Below are positions 1 through 9,207 of a DNA stretch of 10,475 bases, one piece after another (the first letter of the stretch is position 1; each line of letters starts with the position of its first letter). The position numbers were made by a program, and so were the translations under genes. The notes below the pieces were generated by a model. The model was not told the DNA's origin and did not search any database. It saw only the letters and a program-made list of their open reading frames with translations. The DNA is from CAVVWJ01 sp964475685. GTDB lineage: Bacteria > Gemmatimonadota > Gemmatimonadetes > Gemmatimonadales > GWC2-71-9. The stretch is taken from contig CAYYXP010000207.1 in assembly GCA_964475685.1 (NCBI GenBank), forward strand, positions 1-10,475, given 5' to 3'.

Positions 1-2150
1 CTGCTGCTGCTGGGCATCGCCACGGTGCTGCTGCGGCGGCCGGTGGACGGCAACCGCCTGGCGTTCGGGCTTCTGGTGAGCGGAGTGCTGGTCAGCATCA
101 TCGCCGACCTGACCTTCAACTTCGTGACGCTCATGGTGGGCGGCCGCAGCGCGAGCTGGACCGACGCCGTCTACCTCCTCTGTTACGTGATGCTGATCGG
201 CAGTGCGGAGCTGTACTACCGGCGGCCGGTCGCCGGGAGCCAGGCCGCCAGGACCCAGCGGCAGCGGCTGCAACCGCTGAGCCCGCTTCCCTACCTCGCG
301 GTCGCGAGCACCTACGCCCTGCTTTTCCTCGCCGTCCTCGAGCCGTGGACCGAGCCGGTGAGCGGGCTCGCGGTGGGGGCGCTGCTGGTCACGGTGCTCG
401 TGGTGGCCCGGCAGCTGCTCGCCGTCCGGGAGAACGTCCGTCTCCTGGCCGACAAAGCGGTGCGCCAGAACGAGGCGCGCTTCCGCTCGCTGGTGCAGCA
501 CTCGTCGGACGTCATCATCGTCACCAAGGCGGACGGCACGATGCGGTTTGTCAGCCCGTCGGCGGCCCGTGTGTTCGGGTACGATCCGGCGCAGCTCACG
601 AACCTCGAGGTGGCGGGGCTGCTGCACCCCGAAGACCGCACCCGCGCGGCGCATTTCTTCCGCGAGGCAGCGGCGTCACCCGGCGTCACCGGGCCGGTCG
701 AATGGCGGTTCCGCCAAGCCGACGGATCGTGGCTGCACGCGGAGCTGCTGGCGACCAACCTGCTGCACGATACGAGCGTGCGCGGCATCGTGCTCAACAC
801 CCGCGACGTGAGCGAGCGGAAACGGCTGGAGCAACAGCTCACCCACCAGGCGTTCCACGATCCGCTGACCGGGCTGGCCAACCGGGCGCTCTTCCGCGAC
901 CGGGTGAGTCACGCGCTGGCGCTGGCGCAACGCGAAGGGCGGCCGATCACGGTCCTCTTCCTCGATCTCGACGACTTCAAGCGGGTGAACGACAGTCTCG
1001 GCCACGCCGAAGGGGACCGGCTGCTGATCGCCGCGGCGGAGCGCTTTCTCTCCTGCGCCCGCGCCGCCGACACCGTCGCGCGCCTGGGCGGCGACGAGTT
1101 CGCGATCCTGATCGAGCACGTGGCCGCGGATGGGCAGGCGGGGCTGCTCGACCGGCTGACGTCAGCGATGGCCCACCCGTTCACCCTGAGCGGCAACCAG
1201 GTGCAGGTGAGCGCCAGCATCGGGGTGGCCCCGGCGACGGGAGACGAATCGGCCGACGATCTTCTCCGGAACGCCGACGTCGCGATGTACGCCGCCAAGC
1301 GCCGCGGCAAGGGGCGGTCGGAGGCGTACGAGTCCGCGATGTACGCCGACGTCCGCTCGCGGCTCGAGATGGAGGCCGCGCTCCGGGCCGGGATCGAGCG
1401 GACCGAGCTCATACTCCACTACCAGCCGATCGTGGACCTCGAGACCGGCGCGCTGTACGGAGTCGAGGCGCTGGTGCGGTGGGAGCACCCCCGCCTCGGC
1501 CTGCTCCTGCCGGAGCACTTCATCACGCTGGCGGAGGAGACCGGCCTGATCGCCCGCCTTGGCGAGTGGGTCCTGGGTGAAGCGTGCCGCCAGCTCCAGG
1601 CCTGGCGCCTGGCCTACCCCCACGTGCCGCTCTCGGTTTCCGTCAACATCTCGGGGCGCCAGCTGCAGGGCCCCGGCATCGCCGAGGCGGTGCGCGACGT
1701 GCTCGCGGCAACCGGCGTGGATCCCTCCGCGGTCATTCTCGAAATCACCGAGAGCGTCCTCATGCAGCAGATCGAATCGGTGCCCGAGCGGCTCCAGGAA
1801 CTCAAGGACCTCGGCGTCCGCCTTGCCATCGACGACTTCGGCACCGGATATTCCTCGCTGAGTTATCTTCAGCGGTTCCCGATCGATATCCTCAAGATCG
1901 CGAAACCGTTCGTGGACGAGGTCGGCCACGGCGCCGACCGCTCCGCCCTGGCCCGCGCCATCATCGGCCTGGGTGACACGCTCAAGCTCCACACCATCGC
2001 GGAAGGAATCGAAATGGCTGAACAGCGGCAGGCCCTCCTCGAGCTCGGATGCCCGCTCGGGCAGGGTTACTACTTTGCGGCAGCGCTCCCACCCTCCGAG
2101 ATCGAATGCCGGCTCGCCGCGATCCCGGCGCTGGAGGCACAGGGCGCCTG

Positions 2151-2151
<1 letters not shown>
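1..2151 (+). CDS. Membrane PAS-GGDEF-EAL cyclic-di-GMP cyclase/phosphodiesterase, 5' partial
   Basis: A two-domain cyclic-di-GMP enzyme. The GGDEF part would make c-di-GMP from GTP and the EAL part would hydrolyse it to pGpG. The frame is open to base 1, so the true start lies outside; numbering here is from the GTG at 25. About four hydrophobic helices (roughly residues 12-38, 47-64, 88-105, 113-132) form a membrane region, followed by a PAS domain (about 148-265), GGDEF (about 275-435) and EAL (about 450-690). GGDEF is intact at 355-359, with an inhibitory-site RxxD (R346, D349) five residues before it. The EAL catalytic set is complete: E481, N541, E573, D603/D604, K624, E660, Q680. Both activities are therefore possible; the net direction cannot be read from sequence. 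The stop overlaps the start of the kinase gene by one base, which suggests co-expression. The PAS ligand and the N-terminal sensor signal are unknown. Confidence 0.95.
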
Positions 2152-3041
<890 letters not shown>

Positions 3042-3124
3042 ACCGCTCAACCCCGCTTCCCTCCGGCGTGCCGACGCCCTAACTTGCCGCCGCTCCTGTT
3101 CCTATCCCTTCCCCACGAGACGCC
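3042..3124 (+). promoter_or_regulatory. 83-bp intergenic gap with small hairpin and possible -10 element
   Basis: This is the only real intergenic space in the window. It holds a short perfect hairpin, GGCGT-gccg-ACGCC (3065-3078), directly followed by TAACTT (3080-3085), which could be a -10-like hexamer; the -35 region about 17 bp upstream is a poor match to TTGACA. No T-run follows the hairpin, so it is not a convincing intrinsic terminator. By position, this is the likeliest place for a promoter driving the chemoreceptor gene and perhaps the cyanophycin genes behind it. That is an inference; the motif alone is weak. Confidence 0.25.
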
Positions 3125-4393
3125 ATGGCGCCCAGGCGCAACCCGTTCGTCTACCGGCTGCACCTGATCGGCGTGGGCGCCGTCCTGGTGCTCACGGCGG
3201 TCGTGGCGGCGCTTCTCTGGTGGGCGTCGGCGGCCAATGCGGCCGTCACGCTCCAGGGCACCGCCGGGTTCTTCCTCCTCGGGATGGCGGGGGAGCAGCT
3301 GCTCGCGTGGCTCCTCCTCCAGCGGGTCCTGAAGGCGACCGGAACGGCGGCCAGGATCGCGGACCGAGTGGCGCAGGGCGACCTGAGCCTTCCCGACGGC
3401 CCGGCCAGCGCGACCGACGCGCTCACGGCCTCCATCGCGGCGATGCTCGGAAAGCTCCGCGACCTGGTGGGCACCATCCGCCAGCACGCCCAGGACGCCG
3501 CCGCGATGTCGGAGGAGATCGCCGCATCCACAGAGGAGATGAACGCCTCCACCCAGGAGGTGGCGAGCACCACGGGCGACCTCACCGAGCGGGCCAACCA
3601 GCAGGCCGTCGTGGTCCGGGCGGCCGCCGACGACGCGGGCAAGATCCTCGGCATCGCCCAGGAGCTTGCCGCCGGGGCCACCGAGGCGGCCGAACGGAAC
3701 GCGGCGCTCGCGCGGCTGGCCCGCTCGCACCAGCAGCGGCTCCACACCAGCACCGCCGAGCTGGGGCGCCTGGCCGACGAGGTGGAACGGGCCGCCACCG
3801 AAGCCGATGCCCTCGCGACGGCCTCGGAGGAAATCGAGAAATTCATCACCCAGACCAAGGCGATCGCCAAGCAGACCCACATGCTCGCCCTCAACGCCTC
3901 GATCGAGGCCGCCCGGGCCGGCGAAGAGGGAAAGGGCTTCAGCGTGGTCGCCGAGGAAGTGCGGAAGCTCGCCGCGCAGGCGGCCCGGGCGGCCAGCTCC
4001 ACGAGCGATACGGTGCAGGCCATCCTGGCCCAGGTGCAGACCGCCCGTGAGCGACTTCTGAAGCTGGGCCAGGGAGGGATGGCCGCCAGGGACGCCGCGC
4101 ATGCCGCGGCCGAAGGCCTGATCAACGTCGCGGCGGACGCCGAGGCCAACGACGAGTGGACCCGCCGCATCTCCGCGTCGGCAGGGGAGGTGCGCGGCCT
4201 CATCGAAGGGATCGCCGGCCGGATGCGCGAGGTCTCCGCCGGCACGGAGGATTACGCCGCCGCCGCGGAGGAGATCGCCGCCGCCGCCCAGCAACTCAAT
4301 GCCTCGACCGAAGAGATCTCCACCTCCGCCGGCCATCTCGCCGAAGCTTCCGATCGCCTCACCGCAGCGGTCGGCGGCTTCCGGTTGAGCTGA
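3125..4393 (+). CDS. Methyl-accepting chemotaxis-type transducer without a periplasmic sensor domain
   Basis: A 422-residue chemoreceptor-like protein. Two hydrophobic helices near the N-terminus (about residues 13-34 and 46-66) are joined by only about a dozen residues, so there is no extracellular ligand-binding domain. A HAMP-like stretch (about 67-120) leads into a long alpha-helical coiled-coil signalling region. The hairpin tip that contacts CheA/CheW is clear: QTHMLALNASIEAARAGEEG (250-269), then KGFSVVAEEVRKLAAQ. Candidate methylation helices are ASTEEMNAST (134-143) and the C-terminal LNASTEEIS stretch. The protein ends soon after in GGFRLS with no NWETF-type CheR tether. No che genes are in view. 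The ATG at 3125 is chosen because the first membrane helix follows it; the ribosome-binding site is weak. The stop is 16 bp before the isoaspartyl dipeptidase start, so the two may share a transcript. It probably senses membrane state or an intracellular cue, if it signals at all. Confidence 0.9.
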   Translation: MAPRRNPFVYRLHLIGVGAVLVLTAVVAALLWWASAANAAVTLQGTAGFFLLGMAGEQLLAWLLLQRVLKATGTAARIADRVAQGDLSLPDGPASATDALTASIAAMLGKLRDLVGTIRQHAQDAAAMSEEIAASTEEMNASTQEVASTTGDLTERANQQAVVVRAAADDAGKILGIAQELAAGATEAAERNAALARLARSHQQRLHTSTAELGRLADEVERAATEADALATASEEIEKFITQTKAIAKQTHMLALNASIEAARAGEEGKGFSVVAEEVRKLAAQAARAASSTSDTVQAILAQVQTARERLLKLGQGGMAARDAAHAAAEGLINVAADAEANDEWTRRISASAGEVRGLIEGIAGRMREVSAGTEDYAAAAEEIAAAAQQLNASTEEISTSAGHLAEASDRLTAAVGGFRLS

Positions 4394-4409
4394 CCCTGCC
4401 CCCATCCCC

Positions 4410-5570
4410 ATGATCGAATTGCTCAGGAACGCCGAGCTGTACGACCCGTTGCCCCGCGGGCGCCGCGACCTGCTCGTTGCCGGCAAGACTGTCGTGTGGG
4501 TCGGTACCGACCTCCCGGCTCTCGACCGCAGGCTCGGCGTGCGGGAAACCGACCTGGGCGGGCGGAGGGTGATCCCGGGGCTCATCGATGGCCACGTGCA
4601 CCTGACCGGCGGCGGCGGCGAGGCTGGACCCCACACGCGGGTGCCTCCGGTGGTGTTGAGCGGCCTCACCGGCGGCGGAGTCACCACCGCGATCGGTGTG
4701 CTGGGCACCGACGACGTGGTCCGTACCCCCACCGAGCTGGTGACGGTGGCGCGCGGCCTGATAGAAGAAGGGCTGAGCGCGTGGTGCTACACCGGCGGAT
4801 ACCACGTGCCGCCGGTGACCGCTACCGGCAGCGTCCGCTCCGACCTCGTGCTGATAGACCTGATTCTCGGTGTGGGTGAAGTGGCGGTGAGCGATCACCG
4901 GTCGAGCCAGCCGACGCTGGAGGAGCTCCTCCGCATCGCGGCCGACGCCCACGTCGGCGGGATGATGAGCGGGAAGGCCGGCATCGTTCACCTGCACGTC
5001 GGGGATGGCCCGCGCGGGCTGGAGCCGGTGCGCGACGCGATCGACCGGAGCGAGATACCGGCCGGCGTGTTCAATCCGACCCACGTGAACCGGCGGAAGG
5101 CCTTGTTCGACGAGGCGATGGCCCTGACCGAGCGCGGCTGCACCATGGACATCACCGCCTTCCCCGTGGCGAAGGGCGAAGACGCCTGGCCGGCAGGCGA
5201 GGCGCTGGTGCGCTACCTCGACGCCGGGCTCGAGGCGGAACGGGTAACCGTCAGCTCGGACGGCGGCGGCTGCCTGCCGGCGTTCGACGACGAAGGCCGG
5301 GTGGCCTCGATGGAGGTCGGCCGGCCTTCCGCGCTGGCGGCCACGCTGCGCGGTCTCCTCGAGAGCGGGCAGCCGCTCGAGCGGGTGCTGCCGGCTTTCA
5401 CCGCGAACCCCGCCCGGCTGCTGAGACTCGGCCGCAAGGGGCATCTCGCCCCCGGCGCCGACGCCGACCTCGTGGTTCTCGACAAGAGCGGCACGGTAAG
5501 CGACGTCATGGCGAGAGGGCGGTGGCATGTCCGGGACGGCACGCCGGTGATCCGGGGAACCTTCGAGTGA
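4410..5570 (+). CDS. iadA: Isoaspartyl dipeptidase (amidohydrolase superfamily)
   Basis: A 386-residue zinc amidohydrolase that splits beta-aspartyl dipeptides. Here the expected substrate is beta-Asp-Arg made by the adjacent cyanophycinase, giving free Asp and Arg. It aligns along its length with the E. coli IadA sequence as I recall it: same size, IPGLIDGHVHLTGGGGEAGP near the N-terminus, GAYHVP-like GGYHVP, SDHRS, PTHVNR, SSDGGG and the final KGTFE-like RGTFE. Metal and substrate residues seen: H62 and H64 (HxH), E71, Y131, H196, H225, R228, D284. The carbamylated Lys of the E. coli enzyme (K162, in GVKCAISDHRS) is replaced by Glu, E157 in GVGEVAVSDHRS. A Glu at this place is known from the Colwellia psychrerythraea enzyme, where it serves as the metal ligand, so activity is expected. 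The start ATG has no obvious Shine-Dalgarno. The stop overlaps the next gene by four bases (GTGA). Confidence 0.94.
   Translation: MIELLRNAELYDPLPRGRRDLLVAGKTVVWVGTDLPALDRRLGVRETDLGGRRVIPGLIDGHVHLTGGGGEAGPHTRVPPVVLSGLTGGGVTTAIGVLGTDDVVRTPTELVTVARGLIEEGLSAWCYTGGYHVPPVTATGSVRSDLVLIDLILGVGEVAVSDHRSSQPTLEELLRIAADAHVGGMMSGKAGIVHLHVGDGPRGLEPVRDAIDRSEIPAGVFNPTHVNRRKALFDEAMALTERGCTMDITAFPVAKGEDAWPAGEALVRYLDAGLEAERVTVSSDGGGCLPAFDDEGRVASMEVGRPSALAATLRGLLESGQPLERVLPAFTANPARLLRLGRKGHLAPGADADLVVLDKSGTVSDVMARGRWHVRDGTPVIRGTFE
5554..5559 (+). promoter_or_regulatory. Ribosome-binding site for cyanophycinase
   Basis: GGGGAA lies 7 nt before the GTG at 5567. It sits inside the end of the isoaspartyl dipeptidase gene. 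It supports the GTG start, giving a four-base GTGA overlap, over the in-frame ATG at 5522, which would add 15 residues ahead of the conserved beginning of the protein. Confidence 0.5.
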
Positions 5571-6403
5571 GCCCGGCGCGCTCGGAGGGCGTGCGCGGTT
5601 ACATCATCCCGGTGGGCGGGGCGGAAGAGAAGATCGGCAACGTCGCGATCCTCCGCCGGTTCGTGGCGCTCTGCGGCAACGGGTCGGGCCGGATCGCGAT
5701 CATCCCGACGGCGTCCGAGGTGACGGAAACCGGAGGCCGATACGAGAAGCTCTTCCCCGAGCTCGGCGCCGGGGCAGCCAGCGTCGTACCGATCCAGAGC
5801 CGGGCCGACTGCGACCGCCAAGAGCACCTCGACGCGCTCGATGCGGCGGACGGCATCTTCCTCACCGGCGGAAACCAGCTCCGGCTCAGCACCATGATCG
5901 GCGGGACGCCGGTCGCCAAGGCGATCCGACGGCGGAACGCGGAGGGCGTTCACGTCGCGGGAACCTCTGCCGGCGCCGCCTTCCTCTGCGAGCACATGAT
6001 CGCCTTCGGGCGGGAAGGAGGCTCGCCCCGCGCCAAGGCCGTCACCCTTGCGCCCGGGATCGGCCTCACCAACCGGATCGTGATCGACCAGCACTTCCGC
6101 CAGCGCGACCGGCTGGGCCGGCTGCTCGCGGCGCTGGCGTACAACCCTTTTGCCATCGGCATCGGGCTCGACGAGAATACCGCGGCCTTCATCGGCCCCG
6201 ATGAGACCCTGGAGGTGGTCGGCGGCGGCGCGCTGACGATCGTGGACCCGTCGGAGCTCGAGTTTTCCTCGATGGCCCGGGTCCGGAAGAACGATCCGGT
6301 CTGCCTGATCGGCCTCCGCTTGCACATCCTCGATAACGGGTCAACGTTCAATCTGCATACCCGGGTGGCCGCCGCGGCCCCCGCGATCGCACAGCGACCC
6401 TAG
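5567..6403 (+). CDS. cphB: Cyanophycinase (peptidase family S51)
   Basis: A 278-residue cytoplasmic serine exopeptidase that degrades cyanophycin to beta-Asp-Arg dipeptides. Family marks are strong: GYIIPVGGAEEKIGN at the start, IIPTAS, GIFLTGGNQLRL (96-107), the nucleophile elbow GTSAGAAF (132-139, Ser134), LTNRIVIDQHFRQRDRLGRL (167-186, His176) and GIGLDENTA (198-206, Glu203). Ser134, His176 and Glu203 match the triad Ser132, His174, Glu201 of Synechocystis CphB with a constant two-residue offset. There is no signal peptide, so it acts on intracellular granules rather than as a secreted CphE-type enzyme. The GTG at 5567 is chosen for its GGGGAA Shine-Dalgarno and the four-base overlap with the dipeptidase gene; an ATG at 5522 is in frame but less likely. 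It sits between the dipeptidase that consumes its product and the synthetase 10 bp downstream. The length is normal for the intracellular family. Confidence 0.96.
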   Translation: MSPARSEGVRGYIIPVGGAEEKIGNVAILRRFVALCGNGSGRIAIIPTASEVTETGGRYEKLFPELGAGAASVVPIQSRADCDRQEHLDALDAADGIFLTGGNQLRLSTMIGGTPVAKAIRRRNAEGVHVAGTSAGAAFLCEHMIAFGREGGSPRAKAVTLAPGIGLTNRIVIDQHFRQRDRLGRLLAALAYNPFAIGIGLDENTAAFIGPDETLEVVGGGALTIVDPSELEFSSMARVRKNDPVCLIGLRLHILDNGSTFNLHTRVAAAAPAIAQRP

Positions 6404-6413
6404 GCTCCAGCCC

Positions 6414-9203
6414 ATGAAGATTCTCGACCAATCGGTTTACGTCGGCCCCAGCCTCTACGCCCATTTCCCCGTCATCCGGCTCGGCGTGGATCTGGGGCCC
6501 CTGGAGGAGTGGCCGTCGGGCAAGCTGGGGGCCGCGTTCACCGGTCCGCTGATCGCCGCGCTGCCCGGGCTCCACGAGCATGGATGCTCCTACGGCGAGC
6601 CCGGCGGCTTCATCCGCCGGCTCACCGAGGGCGACGGGACCTGGATGGGGCACATCCTCGAGCACGTCGCCATCGAGCTTCAGAACGTCGCCGGCGAGGC
6701 GGTCACGTTCGGCAAGACGCGCTCGAACGACGTGCCGGGCCACTATGACGTCATCTACCAGTATGAGCAGGAGGATGTGGGCCTCGAGGCCGGCCGCCTG
6801 GGAGCCACGCTGCTCCTCTCGCTGCTCCCGGCCGAGCTCCGGCCCGCCGGCGCCGTGCCGCCCGATTTCGATTTCGATGGCGAGCGCGACGAGTTCATCC
6901 GCTTTGCCCAGCGGCGGGCGCTCGGCCCAAGCACGATGTCCCTCGTCCGCGCGGCGGAGGAACGCAAGATCCCGTGGATCCGGCTCAACGACCAGAGCCT
7001 GATCCAGTGCGGACACGGCCGGTTCCAGCAGCGGATCCAGGCCACCGTCACCAGCCGCACGCCCCATATCGCGGTCGAGCTCGCCTCGGACAAGGAGGAG
7101 ACCAACCGCCTCCTCGCCAATCTCGGCCTCCCCGTCCCCCGGCAGCGCCTCGTCCAGAGCGCCGAGGACGCCGTCACCGCGGCGGAGCGGGTCGGCTACC
7201 CGGTGGTGGTCAAGCCGTTCAACGCCAACCACGGGAGAGGCATCTCGATCCACCTCAGCAGTCCGGAGCAGGTCATGACGGCGTTCGGGGTGGCGCGGGA
7301 GCACAGCCGCAGCGTGATCGTCGAGAGCTTCATCACCGGGGACGACCACCGGATGCTGGTGATCAACGGCGAGCTGGTGGCGGTCTCCCGGAGGGTTCCG
7401 GGTCACGTGATCGGCGACGGCGTGCACACGATCGAGGAACTGGTGGACGAGGTCAACCGCGACCCGCGGCGCGGCATCGGCCACGAGAAGGTGCTGACGA
7501 GGCTGGTGTTCGATCACCAGGCCGAGACGATGCTGGCCCGCAAGGGCTATTCGCCGGAGACGGTGCCGGCGGCGGGGGAACGGGTCTTCCTCCGCTCCAC
7601 CGGGAATCTCTCGACCGGCGGCACGGCGACCGACGTGACCGACCTGGTGCATCCGGACAACGCCGAGATGGCGACACGCGCCATCAAGGCGATCGGGCTC
7701 GACGTCGGCGGAGTGGATTTCCTCACCACCGACATCTCCGAGTCGTACAAGGACATCGGCGGCGCCATCTGCGAGGTCAACGCCGCGCCCGGCTTCCGGA
7801 TGCACATGGCGCCGAGCGAGGGGCGCCCGCGCGACGTCGCGGGGCCGGTGATGGACATGCTCTTCCCGCCGGGGACGCCGAGCCGGATCCCCATCGCGGC
7901 GGTCACCGGCACCAACGGCAAGACCACGACGGCGCGGATGCTGGCCCACATTCAGAAGCTCGCCGGCCACCACGTGGGGCTGACGTCCACCGACGGCGTG
8001 TACATCGATGGCCAGCGGACCGTGGCCGGCGACATGACGGGCCCGGTGGCCACCCGGATGGTGCTGAGCGATCCGCTGGTGGACGTGGCGGTCCTCGAGA
8101 TCGCGCGGGGGGGGCTGCTGCGCGCCGGCATGGGAGTCCGCCACTGCGATGTCGGCGCGGTCCTCAACGTCAAGTCCGATCACCTCGGCCTCCGCGGCAT
8201 CGGCACGCTGGACGACCTGGCCAAGGTGAAGCGCATCGTGGTCGAGGTCGCGCGCGACACGGCGGTGCTCAACGCTGACGACCCGCTCTGCCTCAAGATG
8301 GCCGACTACACCGAGGCCAAGCATCTCTGCTACGTGACGATGGACCCGACGCACCTCCTCGTCGGCGAGCACATCAAGGCCGGCGGGCGGGGCGTGGTGC
8401 TGGAATCGGGGATCAAGGGACAGATGATCACCATCTACGATCACGGCGCCCACATCCCCCTCCTCTGGACCCATCTCATCCCGGCGACGCTGGAGGGCCG
8501 GGCGACACACAACGTGCAGAACGCGATGTTCGCCGCGGCGATGGCGTTCAGCATGGGACTCAAGCTCGAGGACATCCGCCACGGGCTCCGGACCTTCGAC
8601 ACCACGTTCTTCCAGGCGCCGGGCCGGATGAACATCTACGACGAACACCCCTTCAAGGTGATCCTCGACTACGGCCACAACCCCGCCGCGGTCGAGGTGA
8701 TGTGCAATCTCGTCGAGCGGCTCGAGGTGGCGGGGCGCCGGATCTGCGTCCTCTCCGCGCCGGGCGACCGCCGGGACGAGGACGTCCGGGACATCGGTCG
8801 CATCGCCGCCGGGCACTTCGACCGCTACATATGCCGCCGGGACGACACCCTGCGGGGGCGCCGCCCCGACGAGGTACCCAACCTGCTCCGCGAGTCGCTG
8901 CTCGCGCACGGCGTCGCCCCGGAGCAGGTGGTGATGATTCCCGACGAGCAGGCCGCCAACGACGCCGCGCTCAGGGAAGCGCAGCCCGGCGACCTGCTGC
9001 TCATCTTTGCCGACGCGATCACGCGGAGCTGGAAGCAGGTGATCCAGTTCCAGCCGGAGGCGCCGGCCCGGCCGGTCGAGCGGACCCGGGCGCCACGCCC
9101 CGAGCCGGTGCCGGCGGTGACCACGGCTTCCTTCGAGGAAGGCCGCCGCGAGTTCGTGCGCGACAATCGCGGGGTCTGGCTCCCCCGCGAAGCGGACGAC
9201 TGA
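6414..9203 (+). CDS. cphA: Cyanophycin synthetase (CphA1 type)
   Basis: A 929-residue ATP-dependent enzyme that extends the polymer by adding Asp to the backbone (ATP-grasp domain) and then Arg to each Asp side chain (Mur-ligase-like domain). The N-domain (about 1-215) starts MKILDQSVYVGPSLYAHFPV and contains GHILEHVAIELQ (79-90), an HxxEH motif (H80, E83, H84, with E88 following) at the place of the metallopeptidase-like primer-making site described in many CphA1 enzymes. The ATP-grasp domain (about 220-485) shows VVVKPFNANHGRGI (K267) and CEVNAAPGFRMH (E454, N456). The Mur-ligase domain has the P-loop GTNGKTT (499-505), SDHLGLRG, LNADDP, HNVQN (H699) and DYGHNPAA. A tail of about 50 residues after FQPEAP is Pro/Arg-rich and ends in FVRDNRGVWLPREADD. 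The length fits full CphA1. The gene follows cyanophycinase by 10 bp, so synthesis and breakdown genes share one unit. Confidence 0.97.
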   Translation: MKILDQSVYVGPSLYAHFPVIRLGVDLGPLEEWPSGKLGAAFTGPLIAALPGLHEHGCSYGEPGGFIRRLTEGDGTWMGHILEHVAIELQNVAGEAVTFGKTRSNDVPGHYDVIYQYEQEDVGLEAGRLGATLLLSLLPAELRPAGAVPPDFDFDGERDEFIRFAQRRALGPSTMSLVRAAEERKIPWIRLNDQSLIQCGHGRFQQRIQATVTSRTPHIAVELASDKEETNRLLANLGLPVPRQRLVQSAEDAVTAAERVGYPVVVKPFNANHGRGISIHLSSPEQVMTAFGVAREHSRSVIVESFITGDDHRMLVINGELVAVSRRVPGHVIGDGVHTIEELVDEVNRDPRRGIGHEKVLTRLVFDHQAETMLARKGYSPETVPAAGERVFLRSTGNLSTGGTATDVTDLVHPDNAEMATRAIKAIGLDVGGVDFLTTDISESYKDIGGAICEVNAAPGFRMHMAPSEGRPRDVAGPVMDMLFPPGTPSRIPIAAVTGTNGKTTTARMLAHIQKLAGHHVGLTSTDGVYIDGQRTVAGDMTGPVATRMVLSDPLVDVAVLEIARGGLLRAGMGVRHCDVGAVLNVKSDHLGLRGIGTLDDLAKVKRIVVEVARDTAVLNADDPLCLKMADYTEAKHLCYVTMDPTHLLVGEHIKAGGRGVVLESGIKGQMITIYDHGAHIPLLWTHLIPATLEGRATHNVQNAMFAAAMAFSMGLKLEDIRHGLRTFDTTFFQAPGRMNIYDEHPFKVILDYGHNPAAVEVMCNLVERLEVAGRRICVLSAPGDRRDEDVRDIGRIAAGHFDRYICRRDDTLRGRRPDEVPNLLRESLLAHGVAPEQVVMIPDEQAANDAALREAQPGDLLLIFADAITRSWKQVIQFQPEAPARPVERTRAPRPEPVPAVTTASFEEGRREFVRDNRGVWLPREADD

Positions 9204-9204
9204 T

Positions 9205-9207
9205 CTG
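9205..9207 (+). other. Probable non-standard CTG start codon
   Basis: The frame of the second Mur-ligase gene opens after an in-frame TGA at 9118-9120. Between there and the conserved N-terminal block no ATG, GTG or TTG occurs. CTG at 9205, one base after the cphA stop (9201-9203), gives a protein starting (M)TFLHSRRLTGPGLLLDRP. The first in-frame ATG, at 9283, would delete that block, including the SRRLTGP and DRPGAVLE segments. ACG at 9196 and ATC at 9166 are other rare possibilities. No clear Shine-Dalgarno is seen for either CTG or ATG; coupling to cphA termination may help initiation. Confidence 0.5.

Noticed and set aside
345..1580. Overlapping + frame of 411 codons inside the GGDEF-EAL gene
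   Set aside because: Arg/Ala/Gly-rich out-of-frame reading of a gene whose own frame shows PAS, GGDEF and EAL motifs.
1891..1902. LKIA instead of the usual LKID in the EAL domain as a sign of inactivation
   Set aside because: The catalytic Lys (K624) and all other metal and catalytic residues are present with normal order; the changed position is not one of the core ligands.
2049..2150. Longer kinase start upstream of 2151
   Set aside because: The extension lies within the EAL coding sequence and adds residues unlike kinase N-termini; the ATG at 2151 begins right before the kinase fold.
3047..4732. Open frame of 561 codons antisense to the chemoreceptor and iadA
   Set aside because: It spans two well-supported + strand genes and an intergenic gap, and reads as Gly/Arg/Leu-rich shadow sequence.
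5522..5566. ATG start for cyanophycinase at 5522
   Set aside because: It would add 15 residues overlapping the dipeptidase C-terminus; the GTG at 5567 has a good Shine-Dalgarno at 5554-5559 and a typical four-base overlap.
4410..5570. Dihydroorotase or D-aminoacylase identity for the amidohydrolase
   Set aside because: Full-length agreement with IadA motifs (HVHLTGGGGEAGP, GGYHVP, SDHRS, PTHVNR, SSDG) and the neighbouring cyanophycinase favour isoaspartyl dipeptidase.
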